In this document: piece after piece, positions 23,112 through 36,954 of the stretch
Position numbering within the stretch: the stretch's first letter is position 1
How the letters are laid out: each line of letters begins with the position of its first letter
DNA from: Luzula sylvatica
Lineage: Eukaryota; Streptophyta; Magnoliopsida; Poales; Juncaceae
Assembly: GCA_946800325.1 (NCBI GenBank)
Contig: OX326961.1
Coordinates: 13,080,215-13,144,214, forward strand
DNA: 64,000 nucleotides
Direction of reading: 5' to 3'
Position numbers and translations under genes: made by a program
The notes under the pieces: model-generated
The model's input: only the letters and a program-made list of their open reading frames with translations
The model's database searches: none
What the model was told of the DNA's origin: nothing

Positions 23112-23990
23112 GGAGGGAGTGCAGGTTCGGCGGTTGCTTCGTATATGGATATGGATATGGTTCGTTTTTTTAATTTCTAGAGGGATCTTTTTGTAATTTA
23201 GGTATAGTGAAGGCTTTAATTTATTTATTTAATTATATTAAGTGTGGATTTTATGGGTTTTATAGGTGAGTTTTACGGGGTCGACGGAGGTGGGAAGATT
23301 GGTAATGGAGGCGGTGGCGAAGAGGAACCTGAAATCCGTTTCTCTAGAATTAGGAGGGAAATCGCCTCTTATTATATTTAACGATGCTGATGTGGACATG
23401 GCTGTGAATCTCGCCCAATTCGCCATTTTCACCAATAAGGTTTTGGATAACTTAATTAATTATAATTAGAATATGCTCTTGGTAATTATGCGTATGATAT
23501 TAATGTAAGGAGAAGTATGTGTGGCTGGTTCTCGCGTATATGTACAAGAAGGAATATATGATAAATTTGTAAACAAGGTAGCCGAGACCGCAAACAATTG
23601 GTCCGTGGGAGACCCGTTCAATCCAAATATTCATCAAGGCCCTCAGGTTTAACGCCTTTCTCTTAATAGCTTACCATTATTTTAAGTCTCATTTAATACT
23701 GATTTTTTTTTTAACAATGCGATTTTAACTATTTTTTTCTTTTATCAAGGTCGATAAGGCACAATTTGAGAAGGTTCTTAAATACATAGAAATCGGTAAA
23801 AATGAGGGTGCGAATTTACTTACTGGAGTCTGGAGGAAAGCCTTGTTGTGATATAGGTTATTATATCGAACCTACAGTTTTTACCGATGTTAAGGAAATA
23901 AAGTAACAATATGTATTATATAAAATGGTTTGGATCGAACCTACAGTTTTTATCGAACCGACAGTTTTTACCGATGTTACTGGAGGAAAG
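23112..23990 (+). pseudogene. Aldehyde dehydrogenase (ALDH2-like) exon remnants
   Basis: Four exon pieces keep their order and introns. 23112-23159 encodes GSAGSAVASYMDMDM. 23266-23441 encodes [11 protein letters not shown] through LELGGKSPL and ends FAIFTNK; it includes the NAD-binding GSTEVG and the ELGGKSP motif. About 23509-23646 encodes EVCVAGSRVYVQEGIYDKF to HQGPQ and includes the Cys region, with the catalytic Cys retained in VCVAG. 23750 onward encodes VDKAQFEKVLKYIEIG and then breaks. Damage: a base appears lost at the junction into the Cys exon, a 7-base duplication (GTCTGGA) near 23828 shifts the frame, and pieces of YIEPTVF and GGKPW are repeated after 23930. The N-terminal half and the C-terminus are absent. 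The family oxidises aldehydes with NAD; wording is closest to plant cytosolic ALDH2C. This copy cannot make an enzyme. Confidence 0.85.
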
Positions 23991-24330
23991 CCTTGGTGCG
24001 AATTTTGATGGAAAAACTAGGTTCTCTGAGTTTTTAGAAAAGGCTGTTCGGAGCTCATTTTTGAACCCATGGTTTGGATGGAAATGCACAAGATTCGAGA
24101 CAAAACTGCCATTTGGATGAGCTTTTAAAAACGCTGCTCAGACTTGATTTTTGGATAGGAACCATGGTTTCTCTCGCAGTTTGATTTTAATAATTGTTCA
24201 AAATGGACAATTATTAATTGGTTGCTTATTTTAATTAAGGTTAATTTGATACACCTGATTGGTCAATAATTGATTGGTGAATAATTGATGTTAATTTCCT
24301 ACTGTATAGATAGTAATTTGGACATTTCTT
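23991..24330. other. Intergenic DNA after the dehydrogenase remnant
   Basis: Includes a short open frame with no recognised similarity; nothing supported. Confidence 0.35.
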
Positions 24331-24420
24331 TTATATTATTATTATAATAACAATAACAATAATTATAATTATAATAATCATAATCATAATCATAATCATA
24401 ATAATCATAATCATAATCAT
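24331..24420. repeat. AT-rich microsatellite (AATAATC/AATCAT)n
   Basis: Runs of TAATAA and ATAATCATAATCAT form about 90 bases of simple repeat; a separate (AAT)n run lies at about 24788-24820. Confidence 0.85.
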
Positions 24421-24760
24421 AATGTTTAGATACCATATTCGTATCGGTATTCGTATCCGAAATCGGATATCGGATACCATATTCGTATCATATATCGGAC
24501 ACCTCGTATTCGAAATCGGATATCGAATAACGTATTCGTGTTCGAAATCAGAATCGAATACAACATTCATATTCGTATTCAAAATCGGATATTGTATTCG
24601 TATCCGAAATCGGATATCGGATACCGTATTTGTATTCGTATTCGAAGTATTCGAAATCAGAATCGAATACCGTATTCATATTCTAAATCAGATACCATAT
24701 TCATATTCGTATCGGAAATCGAATATCGGATATCATATTTGTATTCGTGATATTTTTTAA
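24420..24760. repeat. Degenerate ATTCGTAT/GAAATCGGATATCGG array
   Basis: ATTCGTATC, GAAATCGGATATCGGATACC and GAATACC phrases recur about every 40-60 bases. Many are locally palindromic (GATATCGGATATC type). Open frames rich in Ile, Arg and Tyr across it are artefacts. Confidence 0.75.
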
Positions 24761-25249
24761 CTATTCCTAAATTTACATGTCAATTGCAAAGATTAATAAT
24801 AATAATAATAATAATAATAACAACAATGCATTTAGAAATTCCTTACAAAAAATCCGGACTCGTTAGATGCTTTTCTCGGATGTCCGATTCATCTTCGTAA
24901 GAATCTTATCATGAAATTGCAAGATTCATCTTTAATTGTTGGGTGAAAATATTTTATTTTGTCGTATATTTTGATTGTCTTTTTCATGTATAAGAAAAAG
25001 AACAAGTTATTAATTACTTATAGTATGTTATATTTTGATTATATGAAAAATATTTATTTCATGGTCCAAAGTGTAAAATTATCATTTTTTCATGATCTTA
25101 TTTCTTCCCCTCCTTTCTCCTTCATTAAACATTTTAAAACTCGGGAGCAAGAAAAAACTCATTTCTTCCCTTCCCCTTCATTCTCTTCCCTTCCATTTTC
25201 TTCCCCTCCATTCCCTTTCCTTTCGTAAAAAAACTCGGGAGCACACCCA

Positions 25250-25650
25250 GGGGCCGTTTGGTTCGTGCTTTGGAGAATACCTTGGAGAATACCTTGGCAT
25301 GAAGTATGCCAAGGAATATCATGCCAAGACATATTATTCCATGGTATACTCTATAATCGTGTTTGGTTGGCACACTCATTTATTCCATGGCATACTCTAA
25401 AAATGTAAAAATTGGTTTATTTATAGAAGGTTGGAGCTACTTATTTTTGAAAAAAAAAAAAATTGTATTCTCTCCTCATGGGAATAGAGAAAAGCCATCA
25501 ATTTTGGTGGTAATCCTATTCCCGCCATTTATGCCCTAGGGAATCGAGTATTCCATTATTTTATTACCTAGTGCACAAACCAAACGTGGTAATGGAATCA
25601 ATAAGAAAGTATGCCAAGGCATTCCCATTCCAAAGCTCCAACCAAACGTC
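25250..25650. mobile_element. TIR element of GCCGTTTGGTT type (MITE)
   Basis: The left end GGGCCGTTTGGTTCGTGCTTT at 25251 (part shown) is mirrored on the right by AAAGCTCCAACCAAACGTC at about 25632-25650. Interior phrases CATGCCAAG/GGAATAC are also inverted around the middle. This end type is common in plant Harbinger- or hAT-related MITEs. The target duplication was not resolved, so the superfamily is left open. Confidence 0.65.
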
Positions 25651-27340
25651 GAGAGAAGAGAATGTATAACTAAACAGGGAAATTTGGTCATTAAATTAGT
25701 ACTTGTTAATTTAATATAATTTTAAATTTTAAATCACGGCCAAGTTAACAGCAGTTTGGAAATTTGGATATGTTTGATATTTATAAATTTTAATTGGATA
25801 AATTAGATATAAGTTGTATTTACGAGGGATAAATATGATATAAATATTTTTAGAGGGATAAATTTGTTATTGATAGTATTAAGTAGGGATACAAATGCAA
25901 TCCCCCCTAATTACTATTAGTAATCAATCACTTATGCATTATTACCCTTCATAAATTGTTTGGATCAGTAAATCATGTGAACACTCACTTTATACATGGT
26001 AATATATTCATCGGTTAACTACCATCAAATATGAATTACCTTCTATAAATCATGTTATTTGCCGTTAATTTTATATGACATGTCAGTTAAATTCGGATTT
26101 TTGCAAAAAAAATGACACCACAAAATTATTTGTAATGTTGTATGCTAATTCTCATAAATGAAGATATTTGAAAAAAATTATGTTAATTGGTGTATGCGTA
26201 CTTACCTAGACCAAAAAGCCCTCGTAATATCAATTTAATGTTTTGTTTTTATCTAATAAATAACCATTTTTTATTTGCTATAATAAATTAACACTTTGTT
26301 GTACTATTTTTTATTCTTTTGACGTTTTTAGAGTTTTTTTTTTGTTAATTGAAAAATTATATTAGTTACCAAATATCAAATATGATAAATTCATCCATGA
26401 CAATTCCTGAATTAACCCCCGCCAGTAAATATTGCACAATGCTTTTTTTTTTTACGATTTATATACCCACTATAATAATACACAGATAACCTATTTTTAG
26501 ATTATACTATTTTGGTCAAATGTCTAATTTGAAAATAATACAATTTATTTGAAATGAGATCATAAATAATATTTGTATTATTTTTCTAAACTTCACAAAA
26601 ATTACATAACTTTCTCGATTGTTTAAAATTTATTTTTCTGAAAAATTCAAAATATTAAAATTTTAAACTGAAAAAAGATTTCATATGCTTTTGACAATTG
26701 ACAGGAGCACGATAAGACTTCAGTTTAAGACGAAATAACCTGATGAAAAAATATAAAAACAAAAATAAAGATAAATTATTACACGTCTCATGAACTTTTA
26801 TATTTTAGGGGTATATCCTTTTTAAGACCCAAAATATCATCCCTTTCAAAGTACAAATTTCAAATTTGTCCCTTCTAAATTCGGTTTCTATCAACTTTGT
26901 AATCCCAAAACATAGTTTTATCAAAATTGTCCATTTAAAAAAAAAAATATCAAATTTATCCTAATTACTGCTGAGTTCATAATATTAAATAGAGTTTAAT
27001 CTTTAAACCATTAATTAAATTAATAGATATATTTATATTACCAAAAATACTCATGCCTTTCTAGTTTCGTTCCACTGACTCTTAACATTATATTATGTTC
27101 CTATCTTTTTGATTTTTCTTGGTTCTGTTGATTTTTCCTTATAATTCTTCCAATTTAACGTTTTGTAAAGCAAAAAAAATTTCAGTTCCAATTTTTCTTG
27201 CTCAAACCAAAACATCTGAAATTATGAAAAACAACTAGATCAGGCCATGTTGGGTTTTGCACTACCGATTTTTATGAAAGACAACTAGACAATGAAATGT
27301 TGGGTTTTGTAGTCCCGATTCTAATAGAAGGTAACAAGAC
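25651..27340. other. Intergenic DNA with TE termini
   Basis: No gene is seen. Ends of the ATCAAATTTGTCC family occur at about 25780-25900 and 26800-26960, facing outward from each other, so they belong to decayed separate copies. Confidence 0.45.
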
Positions 27341-27771
27341 CAATGTTATAGATATTGCATATCATTTCCAGATTGGTCGGTGATCGATAAATAACATGAC
27401 CGATATAATGAATTTATATCAGACCATATCAGTGGTATATCGATTTTGTACTTTTTAATATTAAATATATATTATATTAAATGATTTTTTATAATATTTA
27501 TTTATACGAAATTTCTAACAAGTTAAATTAAAATGCATTCAAAAATATATCATAAAATTCATAAATAATACAATAAAATTGTAATAATGGGCCGGCCAAA
27601 ATTAAATTTGGAAACAAATTGTAATTTAAATACAAATTAATCAGTTCAAATATGTTCATATATTGATCGATCGACTTACTCAATCAATATAAAGCATGTC
27701 GTAACGAACAAACACAGATTAACGATATAAGACCAACATACTTGTTCATATCAGTGATATTTAGAACACCG
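27341..27771. mobile_element. hAT-type MITE, copy 1 of the GATATCAGTGATAT family
   Basis: The left end CAATGTTATAGATATTGCAT and right end CATATCAGTGATATTTAGAA + CACCG are imperfect inverted repeats with the CARTGTT terminus. Flanking 8-mers are AACAAGAC (27333-27340) and AGCAAGAC (27772-27779), a target duplication with one change. The element at 49612-50268 is a longer copy of the same family. Confidence 0.8.
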
Positions 27772-28019
27772 AGCAAGACAAATGTATTTTATGTATCGGT
27801 TCACATGGAAGATAAAAGAGACGAGAATTAAAGGCTTGGTTTTTTGCTTAGTCCTCAAAAGAGGAAAATGTAAATTTTGGAAACATCAAGTTGGGAATTC
27901 TAATATCTTTTCTTCATGATAGGGTTTTCAGAAACCGGATACTTTGAACCAATCCGGAATTACATAATTATTCTACTTATTTTTGGGTTCTTAATTGATC
28001 TATTTTTATACCCATATAC

Positions 28020-31000
28020 TTTGAGATGGTTTGGATCGAATGTTTTACTACGTAGTTTTTCACCAAATTGTACAAACATTAAGAAAAATTTTTATACGAT
28101 GCATAACAATCTTTTTACGTTTTGAGGACTTCAAATAATGTGTTTTTACATCATTTGTATCGTATTTTTTACTACATAACTTTTCACCAAATTTGACAAA
28201 TACTAAGAAATTTTGTTTTCCGATTCATACAATTCTTTTAACGTTATGAGAAGTCCAAATAACGTGTTTTGAGATGGTTTGGATCGAATGTTTTACGATG
28301 TAACTTTTCACCATATTGTACAAACACTAAGAAAATTTTCGATTCGATTCATCGCAATCTGTTTACATTTTGAGGAGTTCAAATAACTTGTTTTTATATC
28401 GATTGTATCGTATCTTTCACTATGTAACTTTTCACCAAATTTTACAAACAATAAGAAATTTCGTTTTTCGATTCATACCAATCTTATAACTCTCTGAGGA
28501 GCCCAAATAACTTGTTTTTGAGATGGTTTGGATCGAATCTTTTACTACGTAATTTAGCTCCAAATTGTACAAACACGAAGAAAGTTTTCTTTTCGATTCA
28601 TAGCAATCTTTTTACGTTTCGAGGAGTTCAAATAACGTATTTTTAGATCATTTGTATCGTATCTTTTAGTACATAATTTTCACCAAATATTAAAAGCACT
28701 AAGAAAGTTTGTTTTACGATTCATACAATTCTTTTAACGCTATGAGGAGTCGAAATAACGCGTTTTGAGATGGTTTGGATCGAATCTTTTACTACGTAAT
28801 TTTGCTCCAAATTGTACCAACACTTAGAAAGTTTTCTATTCGATTCATAGCAATCTTTTTACGTTTTGAGGAGTTCAAATAACGTGATTTTAGATCATGT
28901 GTATCGTATCTTTTACTACGTTACTTTCCACCCAATTTTACAAACACTAAGAAAGTTTTTTTTTCGATTCATAACATATTTTTAATACACTGATGAGTCC
29001 AAATAACGTATTTTGAGATGGTTCGTATCGTATCTTTCACTACGTAAGTTTTCACCGAATTTTACAAACACTAAGAAATTTTGTTTTCCGATTCGTTACA
29101 ATCTTATCGCTCTCTGAGGTGCCCAAATAACTTGTTTTTGAGCTGGTTTGGAACGAAGCTTTTACTACGTAATTTTGCACCAAATTGTACAAACACTAAG
29201 ATTGTTTTCTATTCGATTCATAGCAATCTTTTCACGTTTTGAGGAGTTCAAATAATGTGTTTTTAGATCGTTTGTATCGTATATTTCACTACGTACCTTT
29301 TCACCAAATTTTACAAACACTAAGAAAGTTTTTTTTCGATTCATACAATTCTTTTAACGCTATGAGGAGTCCAAATAACGTGTTTTGAGATTGTTTGGAT
29401 CGAATGTTTTACTAAGTAACTTTTCACCAAATTGTACAAACACTAAGCAAGTTTTCTATTCGATTCATAGCAATCTTTTTACGTTTTGAGGAGTTCAAAT
29501 AACGTGATTTTAGATCGTTTGTATCGTATCATTCACTACGTAGTTTTTCACCAAATTTTACAAACACTAAGAAAGTTTGTTTTTCGATTCATAACAATCT
29601 TATAACTCTCTGAGGAGCCCAAATAACTTGTTTTTGAGATGGTTTGGATCGAATGTTTTACTACGTAATTTTGCACCAAATTGTACAAACATTAAGAGAG
29701 TTACTATTCGATTCATAGTAATATTTTGACAGTTTGAGGAGTTCAAATAACGTGTTTTTAGATCGTTTTTATCGTATCTTTCACTACGTTAGTTTTCACC
29801 AAATTTTACAAACACTAAGAAAGTTTGTTTTTCGATTCTTAACAATCTTTTAACTCTCTGAGGAGCCCAAATAACGTATTTTTGAGATGGTTTGGATCGA
29901 ATCTTTTACTACGTAATTTTGCACCAAATTTTACAAACACTAAGAGAGTTTACTATTCGATTCAAAGCAATCTTTTGACGGTTTGAGGAGTTTAAATATC
30001 GTGTTTTAGATCGTTTGTATCGTATCTTTCACTACGTAACTTTTCACCAAATTTTACAAACACTAAGAAAGTTTTTTTTCGATTCATAGAATTCTTTTAA
30101 CGCTATGAGAAGTCCAAATAACGTGTTTTGAGATTGTTTGGATCGAATGTTTTCCTAAGTAACTTTTCACCAAATTGTACAAACACTAAGAAAGTTTTCT
30201 ATTCGAGTCATAGCCATCTTTTTACGTTTTGAGGAGTTCAAATAATGTGTTTTTAGATTGTTTGTATCGTATCTTTTACTACGTAACTTTTCACCAAATT
30301 TTGCAAACTCTAAGAAAGTTTGTTTTTCGAATCATACAATTATGAGGAGTCCAAATAATGTGTTTTGAGATTGTTTGGATCGAATGTTTTACTACGTAAC
30401 TTTTCACCAAATTGTACATACACTAAGAAAGTTTTCTATTCGATTCATAGCAATCTTTTTACGTTTTGAGGAGTTCAAATAACGTGTTTTTAGACCGTTT
30501 GTATCGTATCTCCTACTACATAACTTTTCACCAAATTTTACAATTACCAAGAAAGTTTGTTTTTCGATTCATAACAATCTTTTTACGTTTTGAGGAGTTC
30601 AAATAACGTGTTTTTAGATCGTTTGTATCGTATCTTTCACTACGTAGGTTTTCACCAAATTTTACAAACACTAAGAAAGTTTGTTTTACGATTCATAACA
30701 ATCTTTCTACATTTTGAGGAGTTCAAATAACGTGTTTTTAGATCGTTTGTATTGTATCTTTTACTATGCAACGTTTCACCAAATTTTACAAACACTAAGA
30801 AAGTTTGTTTTTCGATTCGTACAATTATTTTAATGCTATGAGGAGTCCAAATAATGTGTTTTGAGATTGTTTGGATCGAATATTTTACTACGTAACTTTT
30901 CACCAAATTGTACAAACACTAAGAAAGATTTCTATTCGATTCATAGCAATCTTTTTAGGTTTTGAGGAGTTCAAATAACGTGTTTTTAGATCGTTTGTAT

Positions 31001-34000
31001 CGTATCTCCTACTACATAACTTTTCACCAAATTTTACAATCACCAAGAAAGTTTGTTTTTCGATTCATAGCAATCTTTGACGGTTTGACGAGTTCAAATA
31101 ACGTGTTTTTAGATCGTTTTTATCGTATCTTTCACTATGTAAGTTTTCACCAAATTTTACAAACACTAAGAAATTTTGTTTTTCGATTCTTAACAATCTG
31201 TTAACTCTCTGAGGAGCCCAAATAATGTATTTTTGAGATGGTTTGGATCGAATCTTTTACTACGTAATTTTGCACCAAATTGTACAAACATTAAGAGAGT
31301 TTACTATTCGATTCATAGCAATCTTTTGACGGTTTGAGGAGTTCAAATAACGTGTTTTTAGATCGTTTGTATCGTATCTTTCACTACGCAACTTTTCACC
31401 AAATTTTACAAACACTAAGAAAGTTTTTTTCGATTCATACAATTCTTTTAACGCTATGAGGAGTCCAAATAACGTGTTTTGAGATTGTTTGGATCGAATG
31501 TTTTACTAAGTAACTTTTCACCAAATTGTACAAACACTAAGAAAGTTTTCTATTCGATTCATGGCCATCTTTTTACGTTTTGAGGAGTTCAAATAATTTG
31601 TTTTTAGATCGTTTGTATCGTATCTTTTACTACGTAATTTTTCACCAAATTTTACAAACTCTAAGAAAGTTTGTTTTTCGAATCATACAATTATTTTAGT
31701 GCTATGAGGAGTCCAAATAATGTGTTCTGAGATTGTTTGGATCGAATGTTTTACTACGTAACTTTTCACCAAATTGTACATACACAAAGAAAGTTTTCTA
31801 TTCGATTCATAGCAATCTTTTTACGTTTTGAGGAGTTCAAATAACGTGTTTTTAGACCGTCTGTATCGTATCTCCTACTACATAACTTTTCACCAAATTT
31901 TACAATCACCAAGAAAGTTTGTTTTTCGATTCATAACAATCTTTTAACGTTTTGAGGAGTTCAAATAACGTGTTTTTAGATCGTTTGTATCGTATCTCTC
32001 ACTACGTAAGTTTTCACCAAATTTTACAAACACTAAGAAAGTTTGTTTTACGATTCATAACAATCTTTCTACGTTTTGAGATGTTCAAATAACGTGTTTT
32101 TAGATCGTTTGTATCGTATCTTTCACTATGTAACGTTTCACCAAATTTTACAAACACTAAGAAAGTTTGTTTTTCGATTCATACAATTATTTTAATGCTA
32201 TGAGGAGTCCAAATAATGTGTTTTGAGATTGTTTGGATCGAATATTTTACTACGTAACTTTTCACCAAATTGTACAAATACTAAAAAAGTTTTCTATTCG
32301 ATTCATAGCAATCTTTTTACGTTTTGAGGAGTTCAAATAACGTGTTTTTAGATCGTTTGTATCGTATCTCCTACTACATAACTTTTCACCAAATTTTACA
32401 ATCACCAAGAAAGTTTGTTTTTCGATTCATAACAATCTTTTTACATTTTGAGGAGTTCAAATAACGTGTTTTTAGATCGTTTGTATCGTATCTTTCACTA
32501 CGTAACTTTTCACCAAATTTTACAAACACTAAGAAAGTTTGTTTTACGATTCATAACAATATTTTTATGTTTTGAGGAGTTCAAATAACGTGTTTTTAGA
32601 TCGTTTGTATTGTATCTTTTCGCTACGTAACTTTTCACCAAATCTTACAAACACTAAGAAACTTTGTTTTTCGATTCATACAATTCATTTAACGCTATGA
32701 GGAGTCCAAATAACGTGTTTTGAGATGATTTGGATCAAATATTTTACTGCGTAACTTTTCACAAATTGTACAAACACTAAGAAAGTTTTATATTCGATAC
32801 ATAGCAATCTTTTTACGTTTAAAGAAGTTCAAATAACGTGTTTTTAGATCGTTTGTATCGTATCTTTCACTACGTAACTTTTCAGCAAATTTTACAAACA
32901 CTAAGAAAGTTTGTTTTTCGATTCATAACAATCTTCTAAATCGCTGAGGATCCCAAATAACATGTTTTTGAGATGGTTTGGATCGAATATTTTCCTACGT
33001 AATTTTTCTCCAAATTGTACAAACACTAAGAAAGTTTTCTATTCGATTCATAGCAATCATTTTACGTTTTGAGGAGTTCAAATAACGTGTTTTTAGATAA
33101 TGTGTATCGTATCTATTACTACGTAACTTTTCACTAAATTTTACGACCACTAAGAAAGTTTTTTTCGATTCATAACATATTTTTAATGCTCTGATGAATC
33201 CAAATAACGTGTTTTGAGATGGTTTGTATCGTATCTTTCACTACGTAAATTTTCACCAAATTTTACAAACACTAAGAAAGTTTGTTTTTCGATTCATAAC
33301 AATGTTATAAATTTCTGAGAATCCCAAATAACTTATTTTTCAGATAGCTTGGATCATATCTTTTACTACGTAATTTTGCTCCAAATTGTACAAACACTAA
33401 AAAAGTTTTCTATTCGATTCATAGCAATCTTTTTACGTTTTGAGGAGTTCAAATAACGTGTTTTGAGATGATTTGGATCAAATGTTTTACTTGGTAACTT
33501 TTCACCAAATTGTACAAACACTAAAAAACTTTTCTTTTCGATTCATAGCAATCTTTTTATGTGTTGAGGAGTTCAAATAACGTGTTTTTAGATCATTTTG
33601 TATCGTATCTTTTACCACATAACTTTTCACCAAATTTTACAAACACTAAGAAAGTTTGTTTTTCGATTCATAACATATTTTTAATGCTCTGAGCAGTCCA
33701 AATAACGTGTTTTGATACGGTTTGTATCGTATCTTTCACTGTGTAACTTTTCCTAAAATTTTGCAAACACTAAGAAAGTTTGTTTTTCGATTAATAACAA
33801 TCGTATAACACTCTGAGGAGCCCAAATAACTTACTTTTGAGATTGTTTGGGTCGAATCTTTTACTACGTAATTTTGCACCAAATTGTACAAACACTAAGA
33901 AAGTTTTCTATTCGATTCGTACCAATCTTTTTACGTTTTGAGGAGTTCAAATAACGTGTTTTTAGATCATTTGTATTGTATCCTCTACTACGTAACTTTT

Positions 34001-36954
34001 CACCAAATTTTACAAACACTAGGAATGTTTGTTTTTCGATTCGTAACAATCTTTTTACGTTTTGAGTAGTTCAAATAACGTGTTTTTAGATCGTTTGTAT
34101 CGTATCTTTCACAACGTAACTTTTCACCAAATTTTACAAACACTATGAAACTTTGTTTTTCGATTCATACAATTCATTTAATGCTATGAGGAGTCCAAAT
34201 AACGTGTTTTGAGATGATTTGGATCAAATGTTTTACTACGTAACTTTTCACCAAATTATACAAACACTAAAAAACTTTTCTTTTCGATTCATAGCAATCT
34301 TTTTATGTGTTGAGGAGTTCAAATAACGTGTTTTTAGATCGTTTGTATCGTATCTTTCACTACGTTACTTTTCACCAAATTTTACAAACACTAAGAAAGT
34401 TTGTTTTTCGATTCTTATAAATCTTTTAACTCTCTGAGGAGCCCAAATAACGTATTTTTGACATGGTTTGGATCGAATCTTTTACTACGTAATTTTGCTC
34501 CAAATTGTACAAACACAAAGAAAGTTTTCTAATCGATTCATAGCAATCTTTTTACGTTTTGAGGAGTTCAAATAACGTGTTTTTAGATCATGTGTATCGT
34601 ATCTTTTACTACGTTAATTTCCACCAAAATTTACCAACACTAAGAAAGTTTTTTTTTCGATTCATAACATATTTTTAATACTCTGATGAGTCCAAATAAC
34701 GTGTTTTGAGATGGTTCATATCGTATCTTTCACTACGTAACTTTTCACCGAATTTTACAAACATTAAGAAAGTTTGTTTTTCGATTCGTTACAATCTTAT
34801 CGCTCTCTGAGGTGCCCAAATAACTTGTTTTTGAGCTGGTTTGGAACGAAGCTTTTACTACGTAATTTTGCACGAAATTGTACTAACACTAAGAATGTTT
34901 TCTATTCGATTCATAGCAATCTTTTCACATTTTGAGGAGTTCAAATAATGTGTTTTTAGATCGTTTGTATCGTATCTTTCACTATGTACCTTTTCACCAA
35001 ATTTTACAAACACTAAGAAAGTTTTTTTTCAATTCATACAATTCTTTTAACGCTATGAGGAGTCCAAATAACGTGTTTTGAGATTGGTTGGATCGAATGT
35101 TTTACTAAGTAACTTTTCACCAAATTGTACAAACACTAAGCAAGTTTTCTATTCGATTCATAGCAATCTTTTTACGTTTTGAGTAGTTCAAATAACATGA
35201 TTTTAGATCGTTTGTATCGTATCATTTACTACGTAACTTTTCACCAAATTTTACAAACACTAAGAAAGTTTGTTTTTCGATTCATAACAATCTTATAACT
35301 CTCTGAGGAGCCCAAATAACTTGTTTTTGAGATGGTTTGGATCGAATCTTTTACTACGTAATTTTGCACCAAATTGTACAAACACTAAGAGAGTTTACTA
35401 TTCGATTCATAGCAATCTTTTGACGGTTTGAGGAGTTCAAATAACGTGTGTTTAGATCGTTTTTATCGTATCTTTCACTACGTAAGTTTTCACCAAATTT
35501 TACAAACACTAAGAAAGTTTGTTTTTCGATTCTTAACAATCTTTTAACTCTCTGAGGAGCCCAAATAACGTATTTTTGAGATGGTTTGGATCGAATCTTT
35601 TACTACGTAATTTTGCACCCAATTGTACAAACACTAAGAGAGTTTACTATTCGATTCATAGCAATCTTTTGACGGTTTGAGGAGTTCAAATAACGTTTTT
35701 TAGATCGTTTGTATCGTATCTTTCACTAAGTAACTTTTCACCAAATTTTACAAACACTAAGAAAGTTTTTTTTCGATTCATACAATTCTTTTAACGCTAT
35801 GAGGAGTCCAAATAACGTGTTTTGAGATTGTTTGGATCGAATGTTTTACTAAGTAATTTTTCACCAAATTGTACAAACACTAAGAAAGTTTTCTATTCGA
35901 TTCATAGCCATCTTTTTACGTTTTGAGGAGTTCAAATAATGTGTTTTTAGATCGTTTGTATCGTATCTTTTACTACGTAAATTTTCCCCAAATTTTACAA
36001 ACTCTAAGAAACTTTGTTTTTCGATTCATACAATTATTTTAGTGCTATGAGGAGTCCAAATAATGTGTTTTGAGATTGTTTGGATCTAATGTTTTACTAC
36101 GTAACTTTTCACCAAATTGTACAAACACTAAGAAAATTTTCTATTCGATTCATAGCAATCTTTTTACGTTTTGAGGAGTTCAAATAACGTGATTTTAGAT
36201 CATTTGTATTGTATCTTCTACTACATAACTTTTCACCAAATTTTACAATCACCAAGAAAGTTTGTTTTTCGATTCATAACAATCTTTTTACGCTTTGAGG
36301 AGTTCAAATAACGTGTTTTTAGATCGTTTGTATCGTATCTTTCACTACGTAAGTTTTCACCAAATTTTACAAACACTAAGAAGGTTTGTTTTATGATTCA
36401 TAACAATCTTTCTACGTTTTGAGGAGTTCAAATAACGAGTTTTTAGATCGTTTGTATCGTATCTTTCACTATGTAACGTTTCACCAAATTTTACAAACAC
36501 TAAGAAAGTTTGTTTTTCGATTCATACAATTATTTTAATGCTAAGAGGAGTCCGAATAATGTGTTTTGAGATTGTTTGGATCGAATATTTTACTACGTAA
36601 CTTTTCACCAAATTGTACAAACACTAAGAAAGTTTTCTATTCGATTCATAGCAATATTTTTACGGTTTGAGGAGTTCAAATAACGTGTTTTTAGATCGTT
36701 TGTATCGTATCTTTCATTACGTAACTTTTCAACAAATTTTACAAACACTAAGAAAGTTTGTTTTTCGATTCATATAATTTTTTTAACGCTATAAGAAGTC
36801 CAAATAACGTGTTTTGAGATGGTTTGGATCGAATGTTTTGCTACGTAACTTTTCACCAAACTGTACAAACACTATCAAAATTTTCTATTCGATTCGTAGC
36901 AATCTTTTTACGTTTTGAGGAATTCAATTAACGTGTTTTTAGATCGTTTGTATC
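28020..36954. repeat. 9-kb satellite array, about 124-bp monomer alternating as a dimer
   Basis: Around 72 monomers share ACTACGTAACTTTTCACCAA, ACAAACACTAAGAAAGTTT, CGATTCATA and GAGGAGTTCAAATAACGTG. Two monomer types alternate: one with GATGGTTTGGATCGAAT and AAATTGTAC, the other with GATCGTTTGTATCGTATC and AAATTTTAC, giving a dimer of about 247 bp. Larger blocks are also copied: the rare variant GAGCTGGTTTGGAACGAAGC follows GCCCAAATAA at 29121 and again at 34814, 5693 bases apart, and a block at about 30304 recurs at about 31655. Short open frames in the array are not genes. Confidence 0.93.

Noticed and set aside
28020..36954. Claim that this is the centromere
   Set aside because: Array structure alone cannot show it; only 9 kb is present and genes are close. 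CENH3 data would be needed.
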